A stretch of DNA of 53,510 bases, taken from assembly GCA_964446285.1 (NCBI GenBank), contig CAYUNT010000005.1:1-53510 (forward strand), written 5' to 3'. This stretch comes from CAYUNT01 sp964446285. Lineage in GTDB: Bacteria; Sumerlaeota; Sumerlaeia; SLMS01; CAYUNT01. Below the pieces are notes generated by a model. It saw only the letters and a list, made by a program, of their open reading frames with translations, had not been told where the DNA came from and ran no database searches. Shown in pieces: positions 32,713 to 42,283 of the stretch. Each line of letters begins with the position of its first letter. The stretch's first letter is position 1. The translations under genes and the position numbers were made by a program.

Positions 32713-35700
32713 ATGATTCATCGCCCATTATCTGGATTTTGGCGCCGGGAGATTCCGGCAGGTGCCCTGATGGGAATGCTTGCCCTGGCGGTCCTCCCCC
32801 TTCTGGCTGCCCTTCCCTTCGCGGCGTTCGCGCAGGACGCAGAAGAGGCCGCAGACGCAGCCCTTCCGCCCAGCGCGCACCAAGAGCACAAAAATCTCTT
32901 TGGCCCCGACGCTCCGCCGCCTTCCAAAGCGCCAGCCGAACGCGCCCCTTCCGTCGCCACGGTCTCGACCCATAGCGCCAATCGCATGAAAGAAGCCAAC
33001 CGCGTCTTTTTCGGCTATCACCCCACTTGGGTGGATGGCGAAGAGGCGCGTTATCGCTATGACCTGATAAGTCACATGGCCTATTTCGACGTCAGCATTA
33101 ATAACGACGGCTCGATCAGCGACAGCAGCGGCTGGAAAACCCGTTCGGCGTTCCTGAACATCAAAAACTACTGCCAGCAATTCAATGTGACACTCGTGCT
33201 GTGCGCCACAAAGTTTGGCAATAGCGACATCGACACCTTCCTGGCCAGTCCCGCCGCGCGGACGGCGGCCTGCGCCAATCTACTCGCGCAGGTGCAGGCC
33301 GCGGGAATCGACGGCATCAATATCGACTTCGAGTTTGTCAACTCGGGCAGCGCGGCGCTCTTCACCGCCTTCATGCAGGAACTGGCCACGACATTCCATA
33401 CGGCCAATCCGGACTATCATGTTTCGATTGCCGCCGGAGCACTGCCCTCCGCGGGACTCCAGGAAAAGGAACTGTCGCAGATCATCGACGCCCTTTTCAT
33501 GATGAACTACAACTTTTATTACTCGGGCGGGAATCCGGGGCCGTGCTCGACGCTCGAAACAAGCAGTCTCTGGGGCAGCGGATCGGTTCTCGATACGATT
33601 CGCGACCACACGCGCGACGGCGTGGCGCTCAACAAACTCATCGCCGGCCTAGCTTGGTATGGCGATGAATGGCCGTGCGATTCGCCCAATCCGGGCGCGA
33701 CGCAGACCGGCAACGGAACTTCCATCCTCTACAATACCTGCCTTACGACCAACTGGCCCACCTACGGCAAAATCTGGAACTGGCCCGCGGACGGCCCGTA
33801 TTACTCGCGCGACATGGGCGGCGGCGCATACCGCCAAGGATGGTGCGACGACCATGTGGCCTGGCGGCGCCGCTGCGAGATGGTCAAGCGCACGGGCATC
33901 TCGGGCATTGGATGCTGGGCGCTTGGATATGCCAGCACCTCAACGACAATGTATCCCCGCCTTTGGCAAGCCATTCAGGAAACCTTCCTCGATGGCCCCG
34001 ACTACATCATCGACGATTTCGAGTTGTGGGACGACCACTGGCAGGACCCGAATTACAGCGGCCAGACAGTTGGCGATACGGACAACGATTCCACCTTTGT
34101 GCAATCCTCGGCGCAAACCCAGGGAGTCGGCAGCAAATACAGTGGGCGCCTCTACTATGATTTCGAGAGTTCCACTGGCTTTATTCGAGAATACTACAGC
34201 AGCGGCAGCCTCGAGGAAGGCCGCGCCGTCATCAATGCGCGCGACACGCTCAGCGTCTGGATTTACGGCGACGCCTCGAACAACCAGTTCCGATTCTGCG
34301 TGCGCGACGCATCGGGACAACTCGAAGTGAGCAACTACACCACCGTTAACTGGACCGGATGGCAAAAGGTCTCATGGAATCTCGCCACCGACACAATTAC
34401 CGGCTACTTGGGCGGAAACGGCGCGATCGACGGCGGCGAAGCCCGCGTGGATAGTTTCCAATGGAACAAGCCCAGCGGTGGCGCGGCCACGGGCACCGTG
34501 TATTTCGACAACTTCGCCTACACGCCGGGCGAAGACAAGGTCACCGTCGGGGCAAGCGGCGCGGACTACACGGACATCCAAACCGCCATCGATTCGTTCA
34601 CGACGAGCAATGAGCGCCCGAACGTGGTCGAACTCAAAGACGCCACCTACACCCTCGCCTCGCAACTCATTCTGCGCAAGGCCTCGGGCGCGGTGTATGA
34701 CACGCTGATTGTTCGCGCCGCCTCGGGTGTGAATCCGCTGTTGATCTGCGCGCAAAATGGCGGGGACTGCGCCATTTTCGCCCAAGCCGACGCTGATGTC
34801 GAGTTCGGCTCCGACTCGCAAACCATTACCATTATTCCCAGCGCGGCCAGCGGGCCGGGCGATAACAACACTGTGGCCTTCCGCGCGGATGAAGCCGCCG
34901 AGAAGATCAACATCAAACTCACCAATGTCCTCATCGCGCCGAACAATGGCTCGAACGCCGCCTCGACGGACGGCACGACGGCACCCGGCGCGGGCGACAC
35001 GAAATTCGGCGGCGGATTCCAACTCTATTCCGGCCCGGGCGGATACCAGAACAACGCCTGGCTCAAGAACGTTACTGTCACCGGCACGGGGAATGGGACC
35101 GGCCTGAACCTCGATGGATTCGAGTTCTATGGCGATGGCGATTTCGGCGGGTGGATGCTCGAAGGATGCCGTTCGAGCTACAACGCAGGAAATGGCGTGT
35201 TCTGCGACACGAAATACACGGAATTTCTCGGCTCGCGCCTTGAACCCATCCTGATCCACAACAACAGCAAGGATGGCATTCGCTTGAGCGCGGAAAGCGT
35301 CGTTCACCGCATCTACAACACGGCGGTGGTCGCCAATAGCGCCAAAGGGCTGTATGCATCTAGCACAAGCGGATACAGCGATTTCGTTGCCAAGCGCTGC
35401 GTTTTCGCCCAAAACACATCGAACAATGTTCAGTTCGACGACGCGAGCGCCCTTGCCGTGACGTTCGAGGAGTGCACGTTCCACGACGCCAGTGGCAGCA
35501 GCGACGACATCTACTTATCTTCGGCCGCCGATTCCGTGGCCGCGGTTCTCTCGGGATGCATCATTTCTGGCAACGGCGGAACCTCGCCGAGCGACACAAT
35601 CAATATCAGCACCAGTTCCACGGGAACGGTGAACATCACCAACTCGGCGCTGGTCCTCAACGGCCCCGATTCGCTCCTCCTTACGTATAACGGCCTCTAT

Positions 35701-36453
35701 GGCAACACGGGCAATGTAACGCAAACCAACGTCATCAACAGCGATCCGCAATACGTCTCGGAATCCTTCAATGCTGGGGCGAACCCGAACTACCTGAAGG
35801 TCTCGAACGCAGCCTACAAGGCAGCGGGTCCGGGTGGCGCGCCAATTCGCGGATGGGGCGATTTCAAGCCCATCACCTGGGTTTCCAGCGTCCTCATTTC
35901 CGAATATGTCGAGGGAAGTGGCGATAATCAGTCCATCGAACTCAGCAATGGCACGGGCGGCGCGGTGGACCTCGAAGCCGACGGATACGATCTCGCCATC
36001 TACATGAACGGCAGTCCGACGGTGTCCTACACGTATCCGCTCTCGGGCGTGCTGGCCAACGGCGGAACGTATGTGGTCACGAACCGCTTCGCCACGGGCA
36101 ACGGCACCAAAAAGGGCGTGCGCACGACGAGCGCGGCGCTCGACACCTATGCGGACGCCGAGACCGACAGCCGCGTGCTGCGCTTTGACGGCGACGATGT
36201 GATCGCGCTGCGCAAAAACGGCGTGAACATTGACATCTTCGGGCGCATCGGCGAACAGGCCGTCTGGGGCAGCGGCGGAACAACCAGCCAGAACACCACC
36301 CTGCGGCGAAAAACAACCATCGGCGTGGGCGACACCAACGGCGCGGATGCCTTTGATCCGGCTGTTGAATGGGTGGCTTTCCCGCAGGATACCTTCAGCG
36401 GACTCGGCTCGCCCTCCGTGCCGGTCGAACTCGATTGGTTCATGATTGACTAA
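32713..36453 (+). CDS. Secreted multidomain GH18 chitinase-like protein
   Basis: 1246 aa. Signal peptide MIHRPLSGFWRREIPAGALM then a hydrophobic stretch ending AAFAQ-D. GH18 barrel (about 95-425) with the catalytic DGxxxDxE as DGINIDFE (residues 200-207). CBM-like beta domain (about 427-605) opening DYIIDDFELW and closing YFDNFAY. Parallel beta-helix region (about 609-1055), rich in GADYTDIQTAI and NGV/DGI turns. A C-terminal lamin-tail-like domain (about 1057-1225: SSVLISEYVEGSGDNQSIEL). Probably binds and cuts chitin or another N-acetylglucosamine polymer outside the cell. ATG 32713 has AAGGAG 9 nt upstream. The preceding leader is structured. Confidence 0.88.
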   Translation: MIHRPLSGFWRREIPAGALMGMLALAVLPLLAALPFAAFAQDAEEAADAALPPSAHQEHKNLFGPDAPPPSKAPAERAPSVATVSTHSANRMKEANRVFFGYHPTWVDGEEARYRYDLISHMAYFDVSINNDGSISDSSGWKTRSAFLNIKNYCQQFNVTLVLCATKFGNSDIDTFLASPAARTAACANLLAQVQAAGIDGINIDFEFVNSGSAALFTAFMQELATTFHTANPDYHVSIAAGALPSAGLQEKELSQIIDALFMMNYNFYYSGGNPGPCSTLETSSLWGSGSVLDTIRDHTRDGVALNKLIAGLAWYGDEWPCDSPNPGATQTGNGTSILYNTCLTTNWPTYGKIWNWPADGPYYSRDMGGGAYRQGWCDDHVAWRRRCEMVKRTGISGIGCWALGYASTSTTMYPRLWQAIQETFLDGPDYIIDDFELWDDHWQDPNYSGQTVGDTDNDSTFVQSSAQTQGVGSKYSGRLYYDFESSTGFIREYYSSGSLEEGRAVINARDTLSVWIYGDASNNQFRFCVRDASGQLEVSNYTTVNWTGWQKVSWNLATDTITGYLGGNGAIDGGEARVDSFQWNKPSGGAATGTVYFDNFAYTPGEDKVTVGASGADYTDIQTAIDSFTTSNERPNVVELKDATYTLASQLILRKASGAVYDTLIVRAASGVNPLLICAQNGGDCAIFAQADADVEFGSDSQTITIIPSAASGPGDNNTVAFRADEAAEKINIKLTNVLIAPNNGSNAASTDGTTAPGAGDTKFGGGFQLYSGPGGYQNNAWLKNVTVTGTGNGTGLNLDGFEFYGDGDFGGWMLEGCRSSYNAGNGVFCDTKYTEFLGSRLEPILIHNNSKDGIRLSAESVVHRIYNTAVVANSAKGLYASSTSGYSDFVAKRCVFAQNTSNNVQFDDASALAVTFEECTFHDASGSSDDIYLSSAADSVAAVLSGCIISGNGGTSPSDTINISTSSTGTVNITNSALVLNGPDSLLLTYNGLYGNTGNVTQTNVINSDPQYVSESFNAGANPNYLKVSNAAYKAAGPGGAPIRGWGDFKPITWVSSVLISEYVEGSGDNQSIELSNGTGGAVDLEADGYDLAIYMNGSPTVSYTYPLSGVLANGGTYVVTNRFATGNGTKKGVRTTSAALDTYADAETDSRVLRFDGDDVIALRKNGVNIDIFGRIGEQAVWGSGGTTSQNTTLRRKTTIGVGDTNGADAFDPAVEWVAFPQDTFSGLGSPSVPVELDWFMID

Positions 36454-36490
36454 TCAGCGGCCAAACCAAAAGGCTGTTTGCTCGTTCATA

Positions 36491-36524
36491 CCGGCGGGGG
36501 CGGCGTTTGATCCGCTCCCGCCGG
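36491..36524 (+). terminator. GC hairpin between the GH18 and peptidase genes
   Basis: An 8-bp stem ccggcggg/cccgccgg with a further inner stem. It is followed by attcgttt rather than a clean U-run, so it is a possible terminator or attenuator. It lies 26 bp before the next start. Confidence 0.45.
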
Positions 36525-36549
36525 ATTCGTTTGGGGAGAGAAACCCGAC

Positions 36550-37713
36550 ATGTCGATGAAACGGCTTCGCGAATACGGATTCCAGCCCGGGCTTCTGCCG
36601 CCGGGGGCGCTGAATAAAATCTCGGATGTGGCGGGCGTCGCCGTCGGGCACCTGACGCGCATCGAGGGCGACGACATCCGAACGGGCGTCACGCTGATCG
36701 ACCCGGGCGTGAAAAACCTTTATCACAACAAACTCCCGGCGGCGGTGGCGGTCGGAAACGGCTACGGGAAAATGACGGGCATCGCGCAGATCAATGAACT
36801 GGGCACGCTCGAGACGCCCATTGCGCTGACGAATACGCTGGCGGTGGGGCCGGCGGCGCAGGGGCTTGTGGAATTGATGCTGCGAATTACAAAAAACATG
36901 CCCGCAGGCACAACGGTCAACGCGGTCGCCGCCGAAACGAGCGACGCTATCGTCAACAACATCCACCGAATTGTGATCGCGCCCGCGGATGTGGCGGCGG
37001 CCTACGAGCGGCGCGAGAGGGATTTCGCGCTCGGGTCCGTCGGCGCGGGAACCGGCACCAGCGCCTTTGGATGGAAGGGCGGCATCGGGTCGGCGTCGCG
37101 CGTCGCCCTGGCTGCCGGGCGCGAATACACCGTGGGGGCGCTGCTGCAAACCAACTACGGCGGCGCGCTGACCATTATGGGCGTGCCGATCGGACAGCTG
37201 CTCGGCGGCACGGATTTCGACAAATTCATCCCGCCGTGCAAAGCCACTGCCGGGCGAAGCAAGGGCGCCGCCGCCGCTTCGTCACGCATAATCGCCGCGA
37301 ACACCTCGCCGCGACAGGATGGATCATGCATGATGATTCTGGCAACGGACGCGCCGCTTTCTGCGCGTCAACTGGGGCGTGTGGCGCGCCGCGCCGTTTT
37401 GGGATTGGGACGGACCGGCTCGGTTCTCGGAAACGGAAGCGGCGATTTCGCCATTGCTTTCAGCACAAGCCGCGCGGGAGTCGAAGGGGCAAAAGGCGCG
37501 GGCGGCGCGGGCAATTTCGGAAAATGCCTGCCCGACGCCGAACTCAATTCTCTCTTTCTTGCTGCCATCGAGGCCGTCGAAGAAAGCGTCTATGATTCAT
37601 TGTTTATGAGCGAAACCGTGACCGGGCACGGCGGACGCACGCTCGAACAAATCCCTGTCGCGAAGGTTGTGAAACTGCTGAAGAAATACGTTCCGCGGAT
37701 TTCGCGTCCCTGA
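36550..37713 (+). CDS. P1/S58 family peptidase (DmpA-like aminopeptidase)
   Basis: 387 aa. N-terminal ALNKISDVAGVAVGHLT and GVTLIDPG are family hallmarks. The self-processing site is DGS-C: Ser259 in QDGSCMMILATDAPLS would be the N-terminal nucleophile after cleavage. GAGTGTSAFGWKGGIGSASR is the conserved Gly-rich loop. Members (DmpA, BapA) release N-terminal D- or beta-amino acids. No signal peptide. The Asp/Glu racemase gene follows by 9 bp, so a D-amino-acid role is plausible. Symbol withheld because specificity is unknown. Confidence 0.9.
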   Translation: MSMKRLREYGFQPGLLPPGALNKISDVAGVAVGHLTRIEGDDIRTGVTLIDPGVKNLYHNKLPAAVAVGNGYGKMTGIAQINELGTLETPIALTNTLAVGPAAQGLVELMLRITKNMPAGTTVNAVAAETSDAIVNNIHRIVIAPADVAAAYERRERDFALGSVGAGTGTSAFGWKGGIGSASRVALAAGREYTVGALLQTNYGGALTIMGVPIGQLLGGTDFDKFIPPCKATAGRSKGAAAASSRIIAANTSPRQDGSCMMILATDAPLSARQLGRVARRAVLGLGRTGSVLGNGSGDFAIAFSTSRAGVEGAKGAGGAGNFGKCLPDAELNSLFLAAIEAVEESVYDSLFMSETVTGHGGRTLEQIPVAKVVKLLKKYVPRISRP

Positions 37714-37722
37714 GGCGCATTC

Positions 37723-38430
37723 ATGAACAAACACAAGCATTTTCGCATTGGCATTCTGGGCGGGATGGGACCCGAGGCGGGCGTGTTGCTCCAGCGCTTG
37801 ATCATCGAGGCAACCCCCGCCGAGACGGATCAGGATCACATCGAGGTCGTCACCTACACAAACCCTCACGTCCCGGACCGAACCCGCTCGCTGCGCGAAG
37901 ACGGCGGCGAATCGTATCTGGCAGCGGTGATCGAATCGCTGCAATTGCTGGAAAAAACGGGCGTGGACATTTTAGTGATGGCCTGCAACACGGCGCACGC
38001 GCGCATGGCGGAAATTCAAAAAAGTGTTCTTGCGCCCATGTTCAACATCGTGGAGCCGGCGCGGCGCGAAATCCAGGCGGCAAACGGGCGCGTGGGCATC
38101 CTGGCCACGGACGGAACCTTGAACTCGGGGCTGTTTTCCATTCCGGGGCATCCCGAAAAATGCCTTGCGCCGCCTAAGGAAATTCAGGCCGAAGTCATGG
38201 CGGCAATCCACTCTATCAAAAAAGGCGTCCGGGACGGCAGCGCCGCCGCCCGCCTGGAAAAAGTGGTTCTTGCGATGCGCCAGCTCGGCTGCGAAAAATT
38301 CGTCCTCGGCTGCACGGAAATCTCCATTTATTATGAATATCTGCGCGAGCGCCAGGGAGACGTCTTCATCGATCCGCTAAGGCTGGCCGCGGCGGCGCTG
38401 GTCCAAATGGCGAAGAAGGCCGGCTGCTAG
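37723..38430 (+). CDS. Aspartate/glutamate racemase family protein
   Basis: 235 aa. RIGILGGMGPEAG start, first catalytic Cys in VMACNTAHA (about 86), second in LGCTEIS (about 192). Two-cysteine PLP-independent racemases interconvert L and D forms of aspartate or glutamate. GAGG lies 8 nt before the ATG, which begins 9 bp after the peptidase stop, so both are in one operon. Could be broader-specificity (YgeA/RacX type). Confidence 0.92.
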   Translation: MNKHKHFRIGILGGMGPEAGVLLQRLIIEATPAETDQDHIEVVTYTNPHVPDRTRSLREDGGESYLAAVIESLQLLEKTGVDILVMACNTAHARMAEIQKSVLAPMFNIVEPARREIQAANGRVGILATDGTLNSGLFSIPGHPEKCLAPPKEIQAEVMAAIHSIKKGVRDGSAAARLEKVVLAMRQLGCEKFVLGCTEISIYYEYLRERQGDVFIDPLRLAAAALVQMAKKAGC

Positions 38431-38624
38431 AGAAAGGCACGCCTCGCACGCCCCAGGAAAACGCTGCGCGCAAATCCGTCAGTCTTTTCTTGCAACCCCC
38501 AACCCATCGCTCACACCCTGTAGGGGAAATCGCCCGGCGTGGATTTCGCCGCCCAGGCAAAAGCCGCTTCGGACGATACAAGCCATATAACACGTCACAG
38601 AAAACGAAGGAGCGTTGCCGTCCC

Positions 38625-39581
38625 ATGACCATCCTCCGCCCTTATACCGATTCGGATCTCGCGGGGTTGCTAGCCCTGTGGGACAAAGCCCTGCCGCGCG
38701 ATCTCATCTCGCGCGAGGACCTCGAAGGACGCGTTTTGCTCGATCCCAATCGCGAGCCGGAAAGCCTGATGCTCGCCTTTGAAGACGAAAATCCCTCCGG
38801 TCCGCCCATCGGATTTATCCTCGCCCTAGTGCTGCGCATCCCGATTGAAAATACCGGCCTGTTTGAAAATCGAGGTTTTATAACGGCTTTTGGCGTGCAC
38901 CCGGCGTTCCGGCGCCAGGGCGCGGGCGCGGCGCTGCTCGAGCGCGCCGAGGCGTTTTTCCGCGCACGAAACCGCAAGGAAGTGGTCATTTCGCCCTACA
39001 CGCCGAATTATTTCGTCCCGGGCGTGGACAAGCAGGCCTATGCCACCGGACTGGAATTTCTGAAAAAGCGCGGGTTCGAGGAATTCATCGAGGCCATCGC
39101 GATGGACGCGCAGATCAATGCCTTCGAGATCGACGCCCCAACGCGCGAAAAAGAGGAAAAACTCCGCGCCGAGGGAATCCTCATCGAGCCGTTCCGCCGC
39201 GATTGCATGGTGGCGTATCTGGATTTTATGGCGGCGAACATGCCCGGCCCCTGGCTCGAAGACGCGCGCAAAACCATCCGCGCCATCCTCGCCGGACGCG
39301 CCTGCGAAGACTCGATCACGCTTGCGCGCCAAGGCGATCGCATTGTCGGCTATTGCCAGCATATCGACGAGCATTTTGGCCCGTTTGGCGTCATCGACGC
39401 CATGCAGGGCAAGGGAATCGGATCGGTGCTGCTGGCGCACACGCTGCTGACGATGCGGCGGCGCGGGTATCATTCGGCGTTCTTGTTGTGGACGGGCGAG
39501 AAGGCGGCCAAAGGCGTTTACGGGCGCCTTGGATTCACAATCTCGCGGCGATTTGCCTTGTTGAAAAAGGAATTGGCATGA
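38625..39581 (+). CDS. Double-GNAT N-acetyltransferase
   Basis: About 318 aa. Domain 1: GVHPAFRRQGAGAALLERAEAFF (about 88-110), the acetyl-CoA loop Q/RxxGxG/A. Domain 2 near the C-terminus: QGKGIGSVLLAHTLLTMRRRGYHSAFLLW..AAKGVYGRLGF. The substrate cannot be told. ATG 38625 has AAGGAG 12 nt upstream; the longer reading from 38490 is not supported. Its stop overlaps the ATG of the aroA fragment (ATGA), showing that the pair was once coupled. Confidence 0.87.
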   Translation: MTILRPYTDSDLAGLLALWDKALPRDLISREDLEGRVLLDPNREPESLMLAFEDENPSGPPIGFILALVLRIPIENTGLFENRGFITAFGVHPAFRRQGAGAALLERAEAFFRARNRKEVVISPYTPNYFVPGVDKQAYATGLEFLKKRGFEEFIEAIAMDAQINAFEIDAPTREKEEKLRAEGILIEPFRRDCMVAYLDFMAANMPGPWLEDARKTIRAILAGRACEDSITLARQGDRIVGYCQHIDEHFGPFGVIDAMQGKGIGSVLLAHTLLTMRRRGYHSAFLLWTGEKAAKGVYGRLGFTISRRFALLKKELA

Positions 39582-39985
39582 AGGCGCATGTGCATCCGTG
39601 CGAACGGCTGGCGGGCCGGGTTGATCCGCCATCGTCGAAAAACTATACGACGCGCTACCTGCTCGTATCGGTTTTGGCGGGCGGGCATTCGCGTGTGATG
39701 CGCCCGGCCGTTAGCGAGGATGCGCTGGCAATGGTCGAATGCGCGCGAATGCTCGGGGCGTGTGTGCAGGCGTTTGATCGCGCGGGAAAGCCCATCGAAT
39801 TTTCCGTGGATCGCGCCGAGGAAATCGCCGCCGTGGACATCGACGGCATCGGCGCCGCCTCCCTCGCCTCCCACAACTCACAACCCACAACCCACAACTC
39901 ACAACTCCCTTCTCTTCCCACTGCTCACTGCCCACTGTTCACTTCTTTACTCACAACTCACAACTCCCCATCCCGTCCTTATTAG
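39578..39985 (+). pseudogene. aroA: Truncated 5' fragment of 3-phosphoshikimate 1-carboxyvinyltransferase (aroA)
   Basis: The first ~97 residues look like the EPSP synthase N-terminus: PPSSKNYTTRYLLVSVLAGGHS (ligand loop), then RPAVSEDALAMVECARMLGA. The usual enzyme is about 430 aa. Here the frame enters 7-mer repeats at 39871 and stops at 39985, giving a tail of HNSQPTTHNSQ type. The other three quarters are missing; the opposite-strand gene ends right there. The cause could be a deletion at the repeat, or an assembly join at a repeat. Not functional as AroA as it stands. Confidence 0.8.
39871..39964 (+). repeat. 7-base repeat tract at the aroA break
   Basis: ccacaac, tcacaac, ccacaac, ccacaac, tcacaac (39871-39905), then the cactgctcactgcccactg companion, then tcacaac twice (39951-39964). 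Confidence 0.93.
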
Positions 39986-42231
39986 TCCATTACGTTCTTT
40001 GCCGCCGGGCGGGCGAGCAATTCGGCCAGGCGGGCAGTTACGTCTTCGGGCTGCAATAACAACATCGCGTGATTGTCGGGGAGTCCGCGCAAGTCCTCGC
40101 CGGTCAGATCAGGCAGTCCACGGCGCAGGGTAGCGTGCCGTTCAACATCCCAGCGCGCGCCCCAGCGGCGTTCGTCGCTCGGCCCGTGCAATGTAAGCGT
40201 CGGCGCGCCGGCGGCCATCGCGACATGTTTGGGTCCGGAATCGCCCGTGACGAGCAGGCGCGATCGGCGCAACAACGCGGCCGTGGCGCGGATCGAGAGG
40301 CGTCCGCAAAAATCGCGCGCCCGCAACCCCTCGGCGGCGGCGCGTTCGGCATTGGCGCGCGCCCCTCGCCCTCCAATCAGCGCCACCTCGAACGGCGTCT
40401 CATTCTCGATCCAGCGCACAACCTCAAGCCACCGCTCAATGGGCCATTCCTTATAGGCGAGACCGGTATCCGCGTGAACCGCGATAAACTTGGCCAGCCC
40501 CGCCTCCGCCAGAAGCGCATCCACGCGCGACTGCGTTTCTTCGGGAATCGTCAGGCGGAATGGTTCGATCACTCCGCTTGCGCCCAGCACGCGCGCAATC
40601 CGCACATGGTTCAGCGTCTCGTGGATGGAAAAATCCTTTTCGACGCATACCGTGAGCAGATCGTGATAGAGGCGCAGGCGGAATCCCATGTCGCAGTTGA
40701 ACCCCACGACCGGCGCATCCGTGGCGAAGAAAAGCGGCAGCGGCCAAAGGTCATGCGCATAAAAAATCGCAATGGCTTGCGGGCGTTCCGCCGCGAGCAA
40801 CTTGCGCAGCCGTGCCTCACGCCTGGGAATTGACTCTCGCGTCCAATCGCTTGCATTGACCGTTTCATCCACCAAACGCCGCTCTTCGTCCGGCGCGTCC
40901 GCGCCATACAGTTCCTCGCCAAACAGGCTGGTGAGGAGAACAAACCGCGTGTCAGGATACGTGGCCCGCAGCAACCGCAGCGCAGGCTGGACAAGGAACT
41001 GGTCGCCCAAAAATCCACATGCGACCAGGAGAATGCTGCGCGGCACATGCTCCTCGGGATCGGGCAGCGGGCGCACGCGGCGCAGGGCGCGATACGCAGG
41101 CGCCCCCAGCGCGCGCGTGGCGGCTTTTGCGCTTCCCGCCGCAAGGCGAGCAGTTTCGACAAAAACCATCGGCGCGACTCTCCCAAGGTCAATCGCCGGA
41201 TGTTGATCGCGCGCGGCGGCGGCCAGCAACCCCGCCTGGCGGTCGCCCCACAAAAAGCAATCCGCCACAGCCTGTTCGAGCACAATGCCCTGGCGGGCCA
41301 CGCGATCGGCCAGGCGCATAGGCGTGTGAACGAGGTCCGAAAGCGCCGCGCGGATTTCGAGCGCGCCCGGCGAACGCCGCCATCGCGTTGCGCCATCGCG
41401 GCGGGCGCGCGCGCGTGCCACGTCCCAATCGAGCCGCGCCGGGTCGATGTCGTGCCAGACGATCAAGCGCCCATCCATCGCCGCGCGATGCCCCGACTGG
41501 CGCACACGCCGCCACCATTCAGCATCCTCGCGACCCGCCTCATACACGCGCCCGCCCTTCGCAAAATCTCCGCGCGCAAGTTCCTGAAATGGAATCTCGG
41601 CCCACACGCTGCGCCGGAATGCCAGATTCGCCGCCTGGCCCAGTTCCCAAGTGCCCGCGCCCCATCCCCAGCATCCCGGACCGCTCAGGCCGAGGAGCCA
41701 GTTCATATCGGGCGGCCACCATGCGGGAAATTCGAGTTCCTGCGCGGGGAGCGTGACGCCGCCGAGGGCATCGAGATCAGGTTCGGCGGCAAAGCGCCCG
41801 GCGATACGGCGCGCCCAATGCCGGTCGGCTTCGCAGTCATCATCGAGGAAAGCAATGATTTCGCCCGATGTGGCTTCGGCGGCCCGATTGCGCGCCCCCG
41901 CGAACGCCCCTTCGCCCGAGTCGGCGATCCATCGCAACGGCAGCGCGGCGAGCGCCGGGGGGATTGTGAAATCCCTGGTGGCTTGGGCATCTTGCCCAAG
42001 ATTTCCAGCGGCTTGGACATCCCGTCCAGGATTCTCCGCCGGATTTTCGGACAGGTTCCTTTGCGCCATGAACGCCGCGAGCCATTCGCGCGTGCCATCC
42101 GTGGAACCCGTGTCGGCAACAAGGATTTCGTGCAGCGGCAGACTCTGGCGCGCCAGCGAATGCAGGCAGCGAACCAGCTGATTCAGCCGGTTGCGCGTCA
42201 ATATCGCCGCGGAAATTGTCGGAAATTGCAT
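39982..42231 (-). CDS. GT2-GT9 fusion glycosyltransferase
   Basis: 749 aa. N-terminal GT2 domain (about 1-300): ISAAILTRNRLNQL, ADTGSTDGT, IIAFLDDDCEAD as the DxD. C-terminal GT9 (heptosyltransferase-like) domain (about 395-749): ILLVACGFLGDQFLVQPAL, VHADTGLAYKEWP and TGDSGPKHVAMAAGAPTLTLHG. Suggests sequential sugar additions, probably to lipopolysaccharide core or a glycan. The start at 42231 follows the conserved MQFPTISAAILT; no strong Shine-Dalgarno. Between GT2 strands is an in-frame tandem palindrome insertion (41978-42037). It ends tail-to-tail with the aroA fragment, stops overlapping. Confidence 0.88.
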   Translation of the reverse strand: MQFPTISAAILTRNRLNQLVRCLHSLARQSLPLHEILVADTGSTDGTREWLAAFMAQRNLSENPAENPGRDVQAAGNLGQDAQATRDFTIPPALAALPLRWIADSGEGAFAGARNRAAEATSGEIIAFLDDDCEADRHWARRIAGRFAAEPDLDALGGVTLPAQELEFPAWWPPDMNWLLGLSGPGCWGWGAGTWELGQAANLAFRRSVWAEIPFQELARGDFAKGGRVYEAGREDAEWWRRVRQSGHRAAMDGRLIVWHDIDPARLDWDVARARARRDGATRWRRSPGALEIRAALSDLVHTPMRLADRVARQGIVLEQAVADCFLWGDRQAGLLAAAARDQHPAIDLGRVAPMVFVETARLAAGSAKAATRALGAPAYRALRRVRPLPDPEEHVPRSILLVACGFLGDQFLVQPALRLLRATYPDTRFVLLTSLFGEELYGADAPDEERRLVDETVNASDWTRESIPRREARLRKLLAAERPQAIAIFYAHDLWPLPLFFATDAPVVGFNCDMGFRLRLYHDLLTVCVEKDFSIHETLNHVRIARVLGASGVIEPFRLTIPEETQSRVDALLAEAGLAKFIAVHADTGLAYKEWPIERWLEVVRWIENETPFEVALIGGRGARANAERAAAEGLRARDFCGRLSIRATAALLRRSRLLVTGDSGPKHVAMAAGAPTLTLHGPSDERRWGARWDVERHATLRRGLPDLTGEDLRGLPDNHAMLLLQPEDVTARLAELLARPAAKNVMD
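41978..42037 (-). repeat. Two tandem 30-bp palindrome units inside the GT2-GT9 gene
   Basis: Unit 1 carries cttgggca-tct-tgcccaag (41982-42000). Unit 2 carries cttggac-atccc-gtccagg (42012-42030). Each unit is 30 bp and encodes 10 residues, NPGRDVQAAG and NLGQDAQATR, in frame. Confidence 0.85.
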
Positions 42232-42283
42232 AGAGAAAGCAGCACTCAGGAAAAGCACACAATAAGGCGCCGGGTTCGCGCGC

